A DNA stretch of 64,000 nucleotides from Marinifilum sp. D737 (GCF_026672275.1 NZ_JANQCD010000002.1:1-64000), one strand, 5' to 3'; shown: positions 18,957 to 28,687, counted from the first letter of the stretch. Made by a program: numbers and translations. Notes: generated from the letters alone by a model not told the origin.

Positions 18957-20492
18957 ATGAAATTTTCAAAATACTATATATTCATCATAGGATTAGCCTT
19001 GACTTTTTCTATTACTTCGTGTAACGAAGATCGTTTCCTGGATAAAGAACCAATTGGTAAATTATCGAGCGAGACCTATTTAGAAACCGACGAAGAAGTA
19101 AAAACCGTTATTGTTGGAATCTACAACTCTATGCAAAACAACTTCTCCAGCGGAGCCTGGGCGAGTGTGTATTTTATTAAAAATTTACCTGCCGATGATT
19201 GTTTGGCCGGCTCATCACCTGGTGACCAAACAGGCTATCAGAATATTGATGACTTTGCAATTCAAACTACCAACGCAAAGATTGAAGCCATTTGGACCAA
19301 CTTTTACAAGGCAATTAGTTCTGCCAATACCATTATTAACTTGGTTGAGCCTAATACCGATGCTAAACAAGAAATGATTGCTGAAGCCAAAGCACTAAGA
19401 GCATATCAGTATTTAGAACTAGTTACTATGTTTGGAGGAGTACCTTTAATGACGGTTAATCCGGTTAGTTCTGCAGACTATCATCTACCAAGAGCATCGG
19501 TAGTCGATGTTTATGCTCAAATTGAGAAGGATTTATCAGAAGCAATTCCTGATCTTCCAATGAAAAGTGAATACAGTGCTGCAGACCGATACAGAATGTC
19601 AAAAGGAGCAGCTCAAGCTTATTATGGCAAAGCACTTCTTTATCAGAAGAAATATGCTGATGCTGCCACTCAACTAGCAGCAGTAATTAGTAGAGGCGAG
19701 TATGACCTTGAACCTAATTTTGCGGATGTATGGACAAAAGAAACTGAATTTGGACAAGAGTCTTTATTTGAAATCTCTTATACCGCACAAGAGGGATACG
19801 ACTGGGGTAACTTTCCCTGGGGTGGTGGAAATGAAAACAATATTGAAGTTCAGCTACAAGGTCCTCGAGGCAATTTATTTAATCTTTCCGGATCATCATT
19901 GGATATCGTGAATGGTTGGGGATTTAATATGCCATCTGCTAAGATTGGACAGGCATTCATTGATGCAGGTGATACCGAACGCGGAAATGCAACTGTAATA
20001 TCGGCTGCCGATTTTGAAGCTACAGGAGGTGTAATCGAGGATGAAAACGCACACGATTATGAAGGCTTCATGAGGCTAAAATATGTGACCAGGGCATCAG
20101 AAACCAGTACCAATGGAGTTGCAGAATTGAACTATACTACCAACTGGCGTTTATTGCGTTATGCCGATGTGCTTTTAATGGCTGCCGAAGCTTATCACTT
20201 TTCGGACCAGGATGGTCTTGCTTTAGTTGAAATCAATAAAGTGAGAGATCGTGCAAGCCTGGCTGATATCGAAGCTTCTGATGATGTATTTCAGGCTATC
20301 GTAACCGAAAGACAATTGGAATTGGCTTTTGAAGGCAGCAGATATTGGGATTTGGTTCGTTGGGATCTTGCGGTACAAGAATTAGGCAGTTTAGGTTATT
20401 CAGCTAACAAACATGAATTGTTCCCGATTCCTCAGAATGAAATCATTGCAAACAATTCAATTAGTGAAACCGATCAGAACCCTGGATACTAA
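18957..20492 (+). CDS. SusD/RagB-family glycan-binding lipoprotein
   Basis: This 511-residue surface lipoprotein forms the lid of the SusC channel. A lipobox ends in SITSC near residue 22, followed by NEDRFLDKEP, the common SusD start. The TPR-like helices (RAYQYLELVTMFGGVPL) and the C-terminal ERQLELAFEGSRYWDLVRW motif are diagnostic. It starts 17 bases after susC and is co-transcribed with it. A hairpin follows before the hydrolase genes. Confidence 0.92.
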   Translation: MKFSKYYIFIIGLALTFSITSCNEDRFLDKEPIGKLSSETYLETDEEVKTVIVGIYNSMQNNFSSGAWASVYFIKNLPADDCLAGSSPGDQTGYQNIDDFAIQTTNAKIEAIWTNFYKAISSANTIINLVEPNTDAKQEMIAEAKALRAYQYLELVTMFGGVPLMTVNPVSSADYHLPRASVVDVYAQIEKDLSEAIPDLPMKSEYSAADRYRMSKGAAQAYYGKALLYQKKYADAATQLAAVISRGEYDLEPNFADVWTKETEFGQESLFEISYTAQEGYDWGNFPWGGGNENNIEVQLQGPRGNLFNLSGSSLDIVNGWGFNMPSAKIGQAFIDAGDTERGNATVISAADFEATGGVIEDENAHDYEGFMRLKYVTRASETSTNGVAELNYTTNWRLLRYADVLLMAAEAYHFSDQDGLALVEINKVRDRASLADIEASDDVFQAIVTERQLELAFEGSRYWDLVRWDLAVQELGSLGYSANKHELFPIPQNEIIANNSISETDQNPGY

Positions 20493-20512
20493 AATCATAT
20501 TATTTAATTACC

Positions 20513-20540
20513 AAAGGCTACCTCATTGTGGGGTAGTCTT
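20513..20540 (+). terminator. Hairpin between susD and the GH30 gene (attenuator)
   Basis: A 10-base stem with one G-U pair (20513-20522 with 20531-20540) and an 8-base loop stands in the 80-base gap. The T-run after it is short, so it may only partly stop RNA polymerase or protect the susCD message. Such hairpins often lower expression of downstream enzymes in these loci. Confidence 0.5.
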
Positions 20541-20572
20541 TACCTGTTTCGTAACTTAATAGATATATAAAC

Positions 20573-22033
20573 ATGAAACGATTTATTTCATTATTAGCGA
20601 TTCCCCTGTTGGCTTGTATGCAAGCGGGAGAGAAAACAGACCTGACAAAGAAGAGAGATGAGATGGCAGAAGGCAAGAAAGCCAGTATTTATACTACGGC
20701 AAAGGATACTGATTTGCGATTGAATAAATCGGGCTCAGTCCAATTTAAGAAGGTGAAACAAGCATTGGAAACCGAAAATTCCATTTTTGTGAATCCCAAC
20801 AAAACCTTCCAGACCTTTATTGGAATTGGCGGTGCCATTACCGATTCATCGGCCGAAGTATTCGCAGAATTATCCAAAGAAAAACAGGAAGAGTTGCTTC
20901 AGGCTTACTATGGTAAAAGTGGCATTGACTATAGCTTAATGCGAACTTCAATTCATTCTTGTGATTTTAGCAAGGGCAACTTCACCTATATCGAAGAAGG
21001 AGATAAAGAATTAAAAACATTCTCGATTGAGATTGACAAAGCCTATCGACTTCCAATGATCAAAAGAGCCATTGAAAAGGCTGGTGGTTCTATGCTATTT
21101 TATGCAAGTCCTTGGAGTCCTCCTGCATTTATGAAAGACAGCAAGAACATGTTACGAGGAGGTAAATTGCTTCCTGAATACTACGATGCATGGGCAAAAT
21201 ACTATGCCAAATTCATCAAAGCTTACGAGGCAGAAGGAATACCTGTTTGGGGCGTTACCATTCAGAATGAACCTATGGCAACTCAACGATGGGAATCGTG
21301 CATTTATACTGCAGAAGAAGAAAGAGATTTTCTTAAAAACCATCTTGGCCCTATCCTGGAAAAAGAAGGATTGGGAGATAAAAACATTGTGGTTTGGGAT
21401 CACAACCGCGATTTGATTACCCACAGGGCAAATACCATTTTCGATGATCCGGAAGCAGCCAAATATGCCTGGGGAACCGGATTCCACTGGTACGAAACCT
21501 GGAGAAAAGGTGATCCAATGTTCGAAAATTTACAAAGAATACAGGAATCATATCCTGACAAGAAATTACTTTTTACCGAAGGCTGCAACGAAGCATTCGA
21601 TCCTGGGAAATACCAATACTGGCCAAATGCAGAACGCTATGGACACTCTATGATTAATGACTTTAACCGTGGAACGGTAGGCTGGACTGACTGGAATATT
21701 CTTTTGGATGAAACCGGAGGACCAAATCATGTAAACAACCTGTGCTTTGCTCCCATTCATGCCGACACCAGAACAGATAGCCTGATTTACACCCCATCCT
21801 ACTATTACATTGGTCATTTCTCGAAATTTATCAGACCAGGAGCCAAAAGAGTAAGTACAGTTTCGAGCATCAGTTTCCTGGAAAGCACAACATTTGTAAA
21901 TCCCGATGGAAAAATGGTTACCGTAGTGATGAATTCAACCGATGAAGAAATAACTTATCAGCTATATGTTGGGAGTAGTACTGCAACTAGTATTACCATT
22001 CCGGCAAGGGCAATGCAAAGCATTATATACTAA
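20573..22033 (+). CDS. GH30-family glycoside hydrolase lipoprotein
   Basis: This 486-residue protein has a lipobox (PLLAC, cysteine 15), so it is membrane-anchored and perhaps on the cell surface. The GH30 fold is clear: GIGGAITDSSAEV near residue 84, the acid/base E233 in TIQNEP, the nucleophile E336 in LLFTEGC, and a C-terminal beta domain. Bacterial GH30 enzymes include endo-beta-1,6-glucanases and beta-glucosylceramidase relatives. With GH3 next door, a beta-1,6- or branched beta-glucan target is likely. The subfamily cannot be fixed by eye. Confidence 0.87.
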   Translation: MKRFISLLAIPLLACMQAGEKTDLTKKRDEMAEGKKASIYTTAKDTDLRLNKSGSVQFKKVKQALETENSIFVNPNKTFQTFIGIGGAITDSSAEVFAELSKEKQEELLQAYYGKSGIDYSLMRTSIHSCDFSKGNFTYIEEGDKELKTFSIEIDKAYRLPMIKRAIEKAGGSMLFYASPWSPPAFMKDSKNMLRGGKLLPEYYDAWAKYYAKFIKAYEAEGIPVWGVTIQNEPMATQRWESCIYTAEEERDFLKNHLGPILEKEGLGDKNIVVWDHNRDLITHRANTIFDDPEAAKYAWGTGFHWYETWRKGDPMFENLQRIQESYPDKKLLFTEGCNEAFDPGKYQYWPNAERYGHSMINDFNRGTVGWTDWNILLDETGGPNHVNNLCFAPIHADTRTDSLIYTPSYYYIGHFSKFIRPGAKRVSTVSSISFLESTTFVNPDGKMVTVVMNSTDEEITYQLYVGSSTATSITIPARAMQSIIY

Positions 22034-22063
22034 ATCATATTATAAACTCAACCAAAACAAAGA

Positions 22064-24337
22064 ATGATCAAATTAGAGCAAATATTAGCAGGATGTCTTA
22101 TCTTTTTTTCTGCTTGCACCAATAAGGGAGATATGAAGAGTAAGGAAGATCAGTTTGTTGAAGAACTAATGGCAAAAATGACACTGGAAGAAAAAATTGG
22201 GCAGATGAACCAATATACCAGTCATTGGGAGATGACCGGACCAGCGCCAAAAAATGCCTCATCGCAGAAACGTTTGGAAGAAATAAAAGCTGGCGGTGTA
22301 GGATCTATGCTAAATGTAGTTGGAGCCAAGGCTACTTATGAAGCGCAGAAACTGGCAGTAGAAAACAGCAGGTTAGGAATTCCCTTGATATTCGCTTACG
22401 ATGTAATTCATGGATACAAAACCATGGCACCAATTCCCCTGGCCGAAGCCTGCGCCTGGGACCCGGAAATTTCCAGAATTTCATCCCAATTGGCAGCTCG
22501 GGAAGCTTCGGCTGCAGGATTACATTGGACATTTGCTCCCATGATGGATGTTGGTCGCGATGCCCGTTGGGGTCGCGTAATGGAAGGTTGTGGAGAAGAT
22601 CCATACCTGGCAAGCGTACTATCTGTGGCAAGAGTTAAAGGTTTCCAGGGTGAAAATCTTTCTAAGGAAAATACAATTGCTGCATGTGCAAAACACTTTG
22701 CAGCTTATGCATTTGCCGAAGCAGGACGCGATTACAACACGGTCGACATTGGCACTTACACGCTGCACAACATCGCACTTCCACCTTTTAAAGCGGTTGC
22801 AGATGCTGGTGTTAGCACATTCATGAATGCCTTTAATATTATTAATGGTACACCAGCTACTGCAAGTCCTTATTTGCAAAGAGAGATTTTAAAAGGCAAA
22901 TGGAATTTCGAAGGCTATGTGATTTCCGATTGGGGAAGCATTGAAGAGATCGTTTCCCATGGTGCTGCCGAAGATTTAAAACATGCAGCTGAGTTAGCAG
23001 TTAAAGCTGGCTCGGATATGGATATGGAATCGAGTGCTTACCTTCCCTACCTTAAGGAATTGGTAGAAGAAGGAAAAGTTGATGAAGCCTTAATTGATGA
23101 TGCAGCCAGAAGAATCCTAAAATTAAAATATCGATTGGGATTGTTTGATGATCCATACAAATATTCGAATGAGGAACGTGAAAAAGAAATCATTTATAGC
23201 AAGGAAAGTCGTGAACAGGCCCGAGAAGTAGCTCGCCACTCCATGGTTTTATTGAAAAATAACGATCAGTTGTTGCCACTTTCCAAAGACATAAAATCTA
23301 TTGCTCTAATTGGTCCATTGGCCAATGATAAGAACTCTCCTCTTGGAAGTTGGAGAGCGCAAACAGTAAAGAACTCAGCCGTATCGCTATTGGAAGGAAT
23401 TCAGAACGCAGTAGGATCAACAAGCAAAATCAACTTTGCCAAAGGATGCGATCTGGCCTTGGGAGAAAGAAACTTCCTTGACGAATTGGTTTATGCTGAA
23501 GCTGATGTCCAAGAAATGGCAAAGGCTGTTGCTGCTGCAAAAAAATCAGATATCGTAATTCTTGCCTTGGGAGAAGACTGTTTTCAGTCGGGAGAAGGCC
23601 GCAGTCAGACCGACATTCGCTTAAAAGGAGTTCAAATGGACTTGTACAATAAAATCAGGAAACTGAATAAGAAGATCGTTGTTGTACTGATGAATGGTAG
23701 ACCAATTGCCATTCCTGAGATTGCAGAAAGTGCCGATGCCATACTGGAAACCTGGTTTGCCGGTAGCGAAGCTGGAAATGCCATTGCTGATGTACTGTTT
23801 GGAGATTTTAATCCATCAGGAAAATTAACTACCTCCTTTCCATATGCAACAGGACAATGTCCAATTTATTACAATCATATGAATACAGGACGTCCAAACA
23901 ATACAGGCAATGTATTTTGGTCGCACTACACCGATGCTCCCAACGAAGCCCTTTATCCGTTTGGCTATGGCTTAAGCTACACCTCTTTCGAATATGGGCA
24001 AGCAAATGTTGACAAGCAAACTTACAAAATGAATGAAGCGATCCAGTTAAAAGTAAAAGTGAAAAACACTGGCAAATTTACTGGCGAGGAAGTGGTTCAG
24101 GTTTACATTCAGGATCCTGCTGCAAGCTATGCGCGACCAGTGAAAGAATTAAAAGCATTTCAAAAAATCAGCTTTAAGCCTGGAGAAGAGAAAGAAATTG
24201 AATTCAGTTTAGATCAATCTGATTTGGGATATTATTCTCCTGATGGTGAATTTTTATTTGAAACCGGAACATACCATTTGTATGTAGGAACAAATTCAAG
24301 ATATGTACAAAAACTTAGTGTTAAGTTCATAGATTAA
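22064..24337 (+). CDS. GH3 beta-glucosidase lipoprotein
   Basis: This 757-residue exo-enzyme releases glucose from beta-gluco-oligosaccharides. It has a lipobox (FFSAC, cysteine near 18), the GH3 barrel with RDARWGRVMEGCGEDP and KHFAAY, the nucleophile D289 in GYVISDWGS, the second domain (ALGEDCFQSGEGRSQT), and a C-terminal fibronectin-III-like domain that includes GEEVVQVYIQDPAASYARPVKEL. It follows the GH30 gene after 30 bases and closes the locus at a strong terminator. Confidence 0.93.
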   Translation: MIKLEQILAGCLIFFSACTNKGDMKSKEDQFVEELMAKMTLEEKIGQMNQYTSHWEMTGPAPKNASSQKRLEEIKAGGVGSMLNVVGAKATYEAQKLAVENSRLGIPLIFAYDVIHGYKTMAPIPLAEACAWDPEISRISSQLAAREASAAGLHWTFAPMMDVGRDARWGRVMEGCGEDPYLASVLSVARVKGFQGENLSKENTIAACAKHFAAYAFAEAGRDYNTVDIGTYTLHNIALPPFKAVADAGVSTFMNAFNIINGTPATASPYLQREILKGKWNFEGYVISDWGSIEEIVSHGAAEDLKHAAELAVKAGSDMDMESSAYLPYLKELVEEGKVDEALIDDAARRILKLKYRLGLFDDPYKYSNEEREKEIIYSKESREQAREVARHSMVLLKNNDQLLPLSKDIKSIALIGPLANDKNSPLGSWRAQTVKNSAVSLLEGIQNAVGSTSKINFAKGCDLALGERNFLDELVYAEADVQEMAKAVAAAKKSDIVILALGEDCFQSGEGRSQTDIRLKGVQMDLYNKIRKLNKKIVVVLMNGRPIAIPEIAESADAILETWFAGSEAGNAIADVLFGDFNPSGKLTTSFPYATGQCPIYYNHMNTGRPNNTGNVFWSHYTDAPNEALYPFGYGLSYTSFEYGQANVDKQTYKMNEAIQLKVKVKNTGKFTGEEVVQVYIQDPAASYARPVKELKAFQKISFKPGEEKEIEFSLDQSDLGYYSPDGEFLFETGTYHLYVGTNSRYVQKLSVKFID

Positions 24338-24355
24338 CTCGCTTGGTTAGAGTTT

Positions 24356-24389
24356 AAAAGCAAGGTTTAAAATAGACCTTGCTTTTTTT
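24356..24389 (+). terminator. Intrinsic terminator of the glucan locus
   Basis: An 11-base stem (24356-24366 with 24376-24386) with a 9-base loop runs into seven T. It follows the GH3 stop codon directly. Confidence 0.88.
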
Positions 24390-24501
24390 ATGCTTTCGAA
24401 TCCAATGCATATCTTTTTTCGTCCCCTTTCATCTTCTAATTCCATTGAAATCTATGCATTAACAAGAGATTTCACTTCAATAACAGTTGCAAATATTGCA
24501 A

Positions 24502-24532
24502 TAAAAAACCCGCAGAATTTAATCAACGGGTT
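24502..24532 (-). terminator. Intrinsic terminator of the HExxH lipoprotein gene
   Basis: Read on the minus strand, the stem aacccg/cgggtt (24507-24512 with 24527-24532) is followed by a T-run. It lies 30 bases after the stop codon of the gene at 24563. Confidence 0.75.
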
Positions 24533-24562
24533 CTTTAATCTATATGGTCTGACTAATCAAAA

Positions 24563-25348
24563 CTAAAACGGATACATGTTAAAATTCTGATTTTTAAAAT
24601 AGGCTATTCTGTGTTTGTTACCAGCCTTAATCTTTTCCAGCACTTTATCATCAATACGATCGGCTTTGAACTCTACCATTAAAAACGTTACAAAGCTTTC
24701 TGCTATATCTTCACGATCAGGATAATCCTCGGCATATTTCGAAACGAAAGCTACATCATCACGCTGTGCAATTCGATATGCTTTATTATAATGATATGGA
24801 TCTAAACTTACATGGCCGGCTTCATGAATCATTGCCTCTTCTAAAACTCCTTCTTTAATATACTCATCGGCCATTCCCGTGTGAACCAAAATATCACCAT
24901 TGCCACCACCAAAATAATTATTGCCTTTATGGATGGTAATGGTACGAACTTTCTCTCTCAAACAATGCGGAATACGCCCAATTGCCGAAGAATATTTTTC
25001 TGCCTCAGCCAATGCCTTCTCTCTCGACCCAAACTCAGGATTAACCTGCGCCTCGCATTTTAATCCATCATCAAAGGTGATATCAAACACATAAGCATGT
25101 AACTTCACATCACGATCTACCCTTCTATCAAACATCCGACGATCAAATTGTCCTTTATAAAGAATTGTCTTAAATGCAGATGGATCTTTATCAGTTAGCA
25201 TGCCTGGCTCCAAATACATGGTTCCCACTTCAAACAAAGGCGGATCTTTTTTCAAACTCGTATCATATCCATCATCATCTTGATCACAAGCTGTTAACAT
25301 TGAAAAAGACAATAATAACAAAACAATTTTTACTCCTAATTTATTCAT
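24563..25348 (-). CDS. Lipoprotein with HExxH metallopeptidase motif
   Basis: This protein of about 261 residues has a signal peptide and lipobox (MLTAC, cysteine 21), then the acidic stretch DQDDD, close to the K-(D/E)2 surface-export signal of Bacteroidota lipoproteins. H175, E176 and H179 form the zinc motif in MIHEAGHVSLD, and the later acidic helix EDIAESF could supply a third ligand. I infer a zinc peptidase related to minimal gluzincin-like lipoproteins, with unknown substrate. The neighbouring lipoprotein gene has a similar N-terminus. An ATG two codons upstream (25354) is also possible. Confidence 0.72.
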   Translation of the reverse strand: MNKLGVKIVLLLLSFSMLTACDQDDDGYDTSLKKDPPLFEVGTMYLEPGMLTDKDPSAFKTILYKGQFDRRMFDRRVDRDVKLHAYVFDITFDDGLKCEAQVNPEFGSREKALAEAEKYSSAIGRIPHCLREKVRTITIHKGNNYFGGGNGDILVHTGMADEYIKEGVLEEAMIHEAGHVSLDPYHYNKAYRIAQRDDVAFVSKYAEDYPDREDIAESFVTFLMVEFKADRIDDKVLEKIKAGNKHRIAYFKNQNFNMYPF

Positions 25349-25457
25349 AAACAATTTTGACTTTTAGCCTTAAAAATAAATGTAAAATCAACACAAATAA
25401 GAAAATTCGTCACTGTCCTAAAACAGTAACGAATTATTCATTGATATAGCTAATATT

Positions 25458-26072
25458 TTATTCTGTAAACATTTTATATTTCTCGATTTCCTCTTTGCTC
25501 ATCCAATGTACATCATCAGCATCAGCAGCCTTAATTGTGAAGAAATAGAAGTCTCGTGACCACTCTTTAGAGTAACCTAAATCTTCGTAATATTGAATAT
25601 TGGGTCTGTGTTCTGAACTGTTTTCAGGAAAATCTATAGCCTGTTTTCCATCTCCATCAGACCAGGAGTGCACACCTAATTTTACAGTTCCTTCTTTTGT
25701 ACGTTTTACTCCCGCCAAAAAGAAATCAACTCCACCCGATGCAATCCATCCTTTATCGACAATATGAGTGTTAATTCCTTTTTCTCTCAAAAGTTTTCCA
25801 ACTTTAAAATTCGTTTCATCATCATTTGAACCTGGAACTTCAACCATCTTAATAATTTTAATATTCGGATGCCCTTCCAACATGTGTTTAAAATCGCCAA
25901 GTGTGCTCGATTTTATCTCACCCTTCATTAAAACGGTTTTATTATCAGCTTGTACTTCAAAAATATCAAACTTGGATTGTAGCGAATAATCAACATCATC
26001 ATCTTTGCTACAGGATACAATACTTAAACCTAAAAAAAACAGTAAAATTGACTTTGAAATTATTTTCTTCAT
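25458..26072 (-). CDS. Lipoprotein with ClpP-like (COG3904-type) domain
   Basis: This protein of about 204 residues has the lipobox SIVSC followed by SKDDD, a good match to the surface-export signal of Bacteroidota lipoproteins. The rest resembles the ClpP/crotonase-like periplasmic family: MVEVPGSNDDE, then GWIASGGVDFFLAG with a serine in the nucleophile position, then LGVHSWSDGDGKQAIDFP and a late DDVHWMSKEEIEKY. Catalysis is unproven. I start at the ATG at 26072, because the longer frame to 26117 puts a charged tail before the signal peptide. It lies upstream of the HExxH lipoprotein gene on the same strand. Confidence 0.7.
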   Translation of the reverse strand: MKKIISKSILLFFLGLSIVSCSKDDDVDYSLQSKFDIFEVQADNKTVLMKGEIKSSTLGDFKHMLEGHPNIKIIKMVEVPGSNDDETNFKVGKLLREKGINTHIVDKGWIASGGVDFFLAGVKRTKEGTVKLGVHSWSDGDGKQAIDFPENSSEHRPNIQYYEDLGYSKEWSRDFYFFTIKAADADDVHWMSKEEIEKYKMFTE

Positions 26073-26450
26073 TTTGCTCATTGTTAAAAGATTACAGATT
26101 TTTTTTTTGAAGTTCATTGTAATCTTATATTGGTATATTGTTTCTTACTATACTTTAGAGACAAATGAAAATGATAATACACGTACAGGATATTCTAATC
26201 TTTTAAAGGATTGCATTGTTTTATTTTCTTTTTGCTTACAGACACAAAAAAGGATAAGTAGCTTACTAGTCATCCTTCAAAAATGGTTCTTATCATTTAA
26301 TAATTCTTAAAGCCGCATAAGATGAATGAGAGCATCATATCCATATGCCTGAAGGTATCACTCCAGGTGATACTCTCAGTGTAGGCTTTCAAAGGCAATA
26401 AGAATACATACACTAAGGAATCAATTCTCATTTTGTAAAATGGATTAAGC
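26073..26450. other. Gene-free region with one hairpin
   Basis: No credible gene. A hairpin gtatcac/gtgatac (26355-26361 with 26367-26373) resembles the inner part of the terminator at 30978. It may end transcription of the gene at 26451, but lacks a T-run. Confidence 0.45.
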
Positions 26451-27914
26451 TTACACCTTCTCCACCTTCTTAATGCCTCGACGGTTAAATATGATACGAT
26501 AGCGACGATAGCTGGTCTGATCATCCATTTTGAAACGAATCACCATGTTCATGAAATAAACCTTTTCTCCCGCTGTTTTTTCAAACTGATCATCCTTTAG
26601 GTAGTAAAGAGGAATTTCAGGATTGTCCATTTTCTGGATAAAACGGGATACATTAAAACGAATGATATCCACAACTCCTGTAATATTGTAGTTGCCATAG
26701 GAATTGTCCAACGCCTTTTGATCCAGGCGAAGCAGCTTTCTGTAGAAGATGATTTTCTCGCCCACTCCACGGCTCTCCACGTCCACAATTCTCGATCGGT
26801 TTCTGTGTTTCATCACACGAAGTGGAACGGTATCTTCGCGAACAAAGTCGAAACTTTCCTTGCACCAACCAATTTTCTCATCTCCTTTTACACGAATGAT
26901 AGTCTTGTGATCGAAAAATCGTTTGTTGATCTTTCCCACCAAATAATGGCGGCTAAGGTCTTTGATCCTATCCTTAAGCATATAGATAATTACCAAGGCA
27001 ACAAACAAAGGAATGGTAAAAGTTCCCAGGCTCTGTTGAAACACAAAAGTAAGAGCTGCACCAATAATCATGGCCAATCCTGCGGCAATGCTATACAGAA
27101 TCTGAATCATAAATACCCCTTCCTTTTTCTTTCGGGAAGAAAGCAGTAGCTGCCCTTCGAAATATTTCTTAAAGGCTCCTCTGCGATGTACGAACCATCG
27201 GTTTTTGTCGGTAGGCTTTTCCTCTACCACCAGGTAGTTTTTGCTTTTTTTGTAGGCAACTTCATCGCGCACCATGTTTAAAATTTCTTGCTTGCGTTTA
27301 TCGATCTCCGGATCATTCACTTTGCGCAAACCACGGTGCAAATAGTAGGAGTGCTCATCGAATTGGTTGCTCATGAACTCATCTCCAAACAGAAAGTAGT
27401 CGAACATCTCCTTTCTTACCGTGGGAACATTAACAATTCTTCTCAGCTCTCGGTATCGCTCCCCAATCTTTCGAACATTGTTCAGGTAATCCTTAATGAG
27501 ATATTGGCGATCTTCGGCCTGTTCATTTCTAAGGATATGCTGAATTTCACGGCGAAGCGCAGAACGAAGAATGGTATGAAACATGCGAATGTGATACTCG
27601 TAGTTTGCTTCATTCTTGGGAGTAGGATAATTGGCCACCTTTTGGAAAGAATCCTCCAAATATTTGAACACCGATTGATCGCCCAAGGCAATTTCCCTTA
27701 GCAGGTAAGGCGGGGTAATCAAACGAATATTGGAATTAAAATCGTTGTAAAAGTCTTCTTTCTTGTAGGTGGATGGATTGATATCCAGACTGCTTGGAAC
27801 GAACAACCAGGTCTTAATCGAAAACTCATTTACCTTCCTATCCTTACTGGATTCGTAACCCATTTTAATCTCTACAGAAAACTTATCGTGTACTTTTACA
27901 ACTTCATTTATCAT
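26451..27914 (-). CDS. Membrane-anchored protein of unknown function
   Basis: I do not recognise this protein of about 487 residues. The first part is helical and charged, with an Arg/Glu-rich region (ILRNEQAEDRQYLIKDYLNNVRKI). Two adjacent membrane segments (about 268-288 and 298-315 from this start) split it from a C-terminal domain rich in basic beta strands that ends in RRGIKKVEKV. Both soluble parts probably face the cytoplasm. The frame is open to 28109, but the added stretch has the low-quality look of an intergenic relic, so I start at the ATG at 27914. It has no obvious operon partner. Confidence 0.6.
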   Translation of the reverse strand: MINEVVKVHDKFSVEIKMGYESSKDRKVNEFSIKTWLFVPSSLDINPSTYKKEDFYNDFNSNIRLITPPYLLREIALGDQSVFKYLEDSFQKVANYPTPKNEANYEYHIRMFHTILRSALRREIQHILRNEQAEDRQYLIKDYLNNVRKIGERYRELRRIVNVPTVRKEMFDYFLFGDEFMSNQFDEHSYYLHRGLRKVNDPEIDKRKQEILNMVRDEVAYKKSKNYLVVEEKPTDKNRWFVHRRGAFKKYFEGQLLLSSRKKKEGVFMIQILYSIAAGLAMIIGAALTFVFQQSLGTFTIPLFVALVIIYMLKDRIKDLSRHYLVGKINKRFFDHKTIIRVKGDEKIGWCKESFDFVREDTVPLRVMKHRNRSRIVDVESRGVGEKIIFYRKLLRLDQKALDNSYGNYNITGVVDIIRFNVSRFIQKMDNPEIPLYYLKDDQFEKTAGEKVYFMNMVIRFKMDDQTSYRRYRIIFNRRGIKKVEKV

Positions 27915-28129
27915 TCGCCAGACTTCTTGTAATTTATTATTCGGTGTGCTTTCAATTGTTAAAGATACAGAATTCTCACCAATACCTCTCCCCTTAGAAG
28001 TCCCATTTTTAAAGGGATAGCACTTATATCGTTTGCGAAAATAAGATTTATGACATTTCTCCCAACAGGATATTAAAAACTTTACTTCACCAGTAATTTT
28101 GTTATCCACTTCACTTTTTTCAAAATTCC

Positions 28130-28157
28130 TGCATCTTTTCCACCCCCTTCCCGACTC
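28130..28157 (+). promoter_or_regulatory. Putative ECF (SigZ-type) promoter A
   Basis: TGCATC (28130-28135) and CGACTC (28152-28157) are separated by 16 bases, a typical ECF -35/-10 layout. The surrounding 13-mer TCCTGCATCTTTT (28127-28139) and the CGACTC hexamer recur with exactly the same spacing at 29554-29584. The element differs from the housekeeping promoter type and precedes the MerT-like gene by 32 bases. Confidence 0.6.
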
Positions 28158-28189
28158 CTATATATGTTACGAATTAAAATATATGGAAT

Positions 28190-28612
28190 ATGAAAAGTGA
28201 TCGATCATCTTTTGCAGGAGCAGGTGCAGCCATTCTTGCTGCCCTGGGAAGTATTACCTGCTGCGGAGCTCCTGTAATTGCTGGCATTTTGGCCTCGGTG
28301 GGAATTGGAGCCAGTCAGCTGAATTATTTACATGCCCTGCAGCCTTATCTTATCTCAGTTGCCCTGATTTCCCTGGGTATTGGTTTCTACCGTCTTTACT
28401 TTAAGAAGAGAGGTAATTGTTGCAGCATCGAGTCTGCTGGTAAAATAAAAGGCAATGGGAGGTCTAAACTTTTTCTTTGGGTGGTAAGCTTTTTTACCAT
28501 CGTACTTTTGGGACTGAGCCTTACAAATTCAAATACCAGGAAATCATACTGTTTCAGCCAGGTAAGCCCTGAAAACAGTAGTTGCAATGGCGGATGTTCA
28601 CAAAATCATTGA
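28190..28612 (+). CDS. MerT-like metal transport membrane protein
   Basis: This 140-residue inner-membrane protein has three predicted segments (about 11-40, 48-70 and 94-112). A CC pair (C24-C25, SITCCGAP) lies in the first segment and a second CC pair (C77-C78) in the cytoplasmic loop, as in the mercuric transporter MerT. The C-terminal tail adds C121, C132 and C136 (SCNGGC), probably periplasmic. No merA, merP or merR is present nearby, so mercury may not be the substrate. Soft metals or metalloids fit the CC-rich neighbourhood. It is followed by a strong terminator, then the sigma factor gene. Confidence 0.72.
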   Translation: MKSDRSSFAGAGAAILAALGSITCCGAPVIAGILASVGIGASQLNYLHALQPYLISVALISLGIGFYRLYFKKRGNCCSIESAGKIKGNGRSKLFLWVVSFFTIVLLGLSLTNSNTRKSYCFSQVSPENSSCNGGCSQNH

Positions 28613-28651
28613 CTAAAAAAGGCAGGGAAGCAATAAATCATTATAAAATGG

Positions 28652-28687
28652 AACCTTCATTCTTTTCAATCCGAGAATGAAGGTTTT
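28652..28687 (+). terminator. Intrinsic terminator after the MerT-like gene
   Basis: A perfect 12-base stem (28652-28663 with 28674-28685) with a 10-base loop and four T. The sigma gene 64 bases on would be read by leak-through or from a promoter I cannot see. Confidence 0.8.

Noticed and set aside
27960-28109. N-terminal 65 codons of the open frame at 26451-28109
   Set aside because: The stretch looks like an intergenic relic and lacks a good start. I moved the start to 27914.
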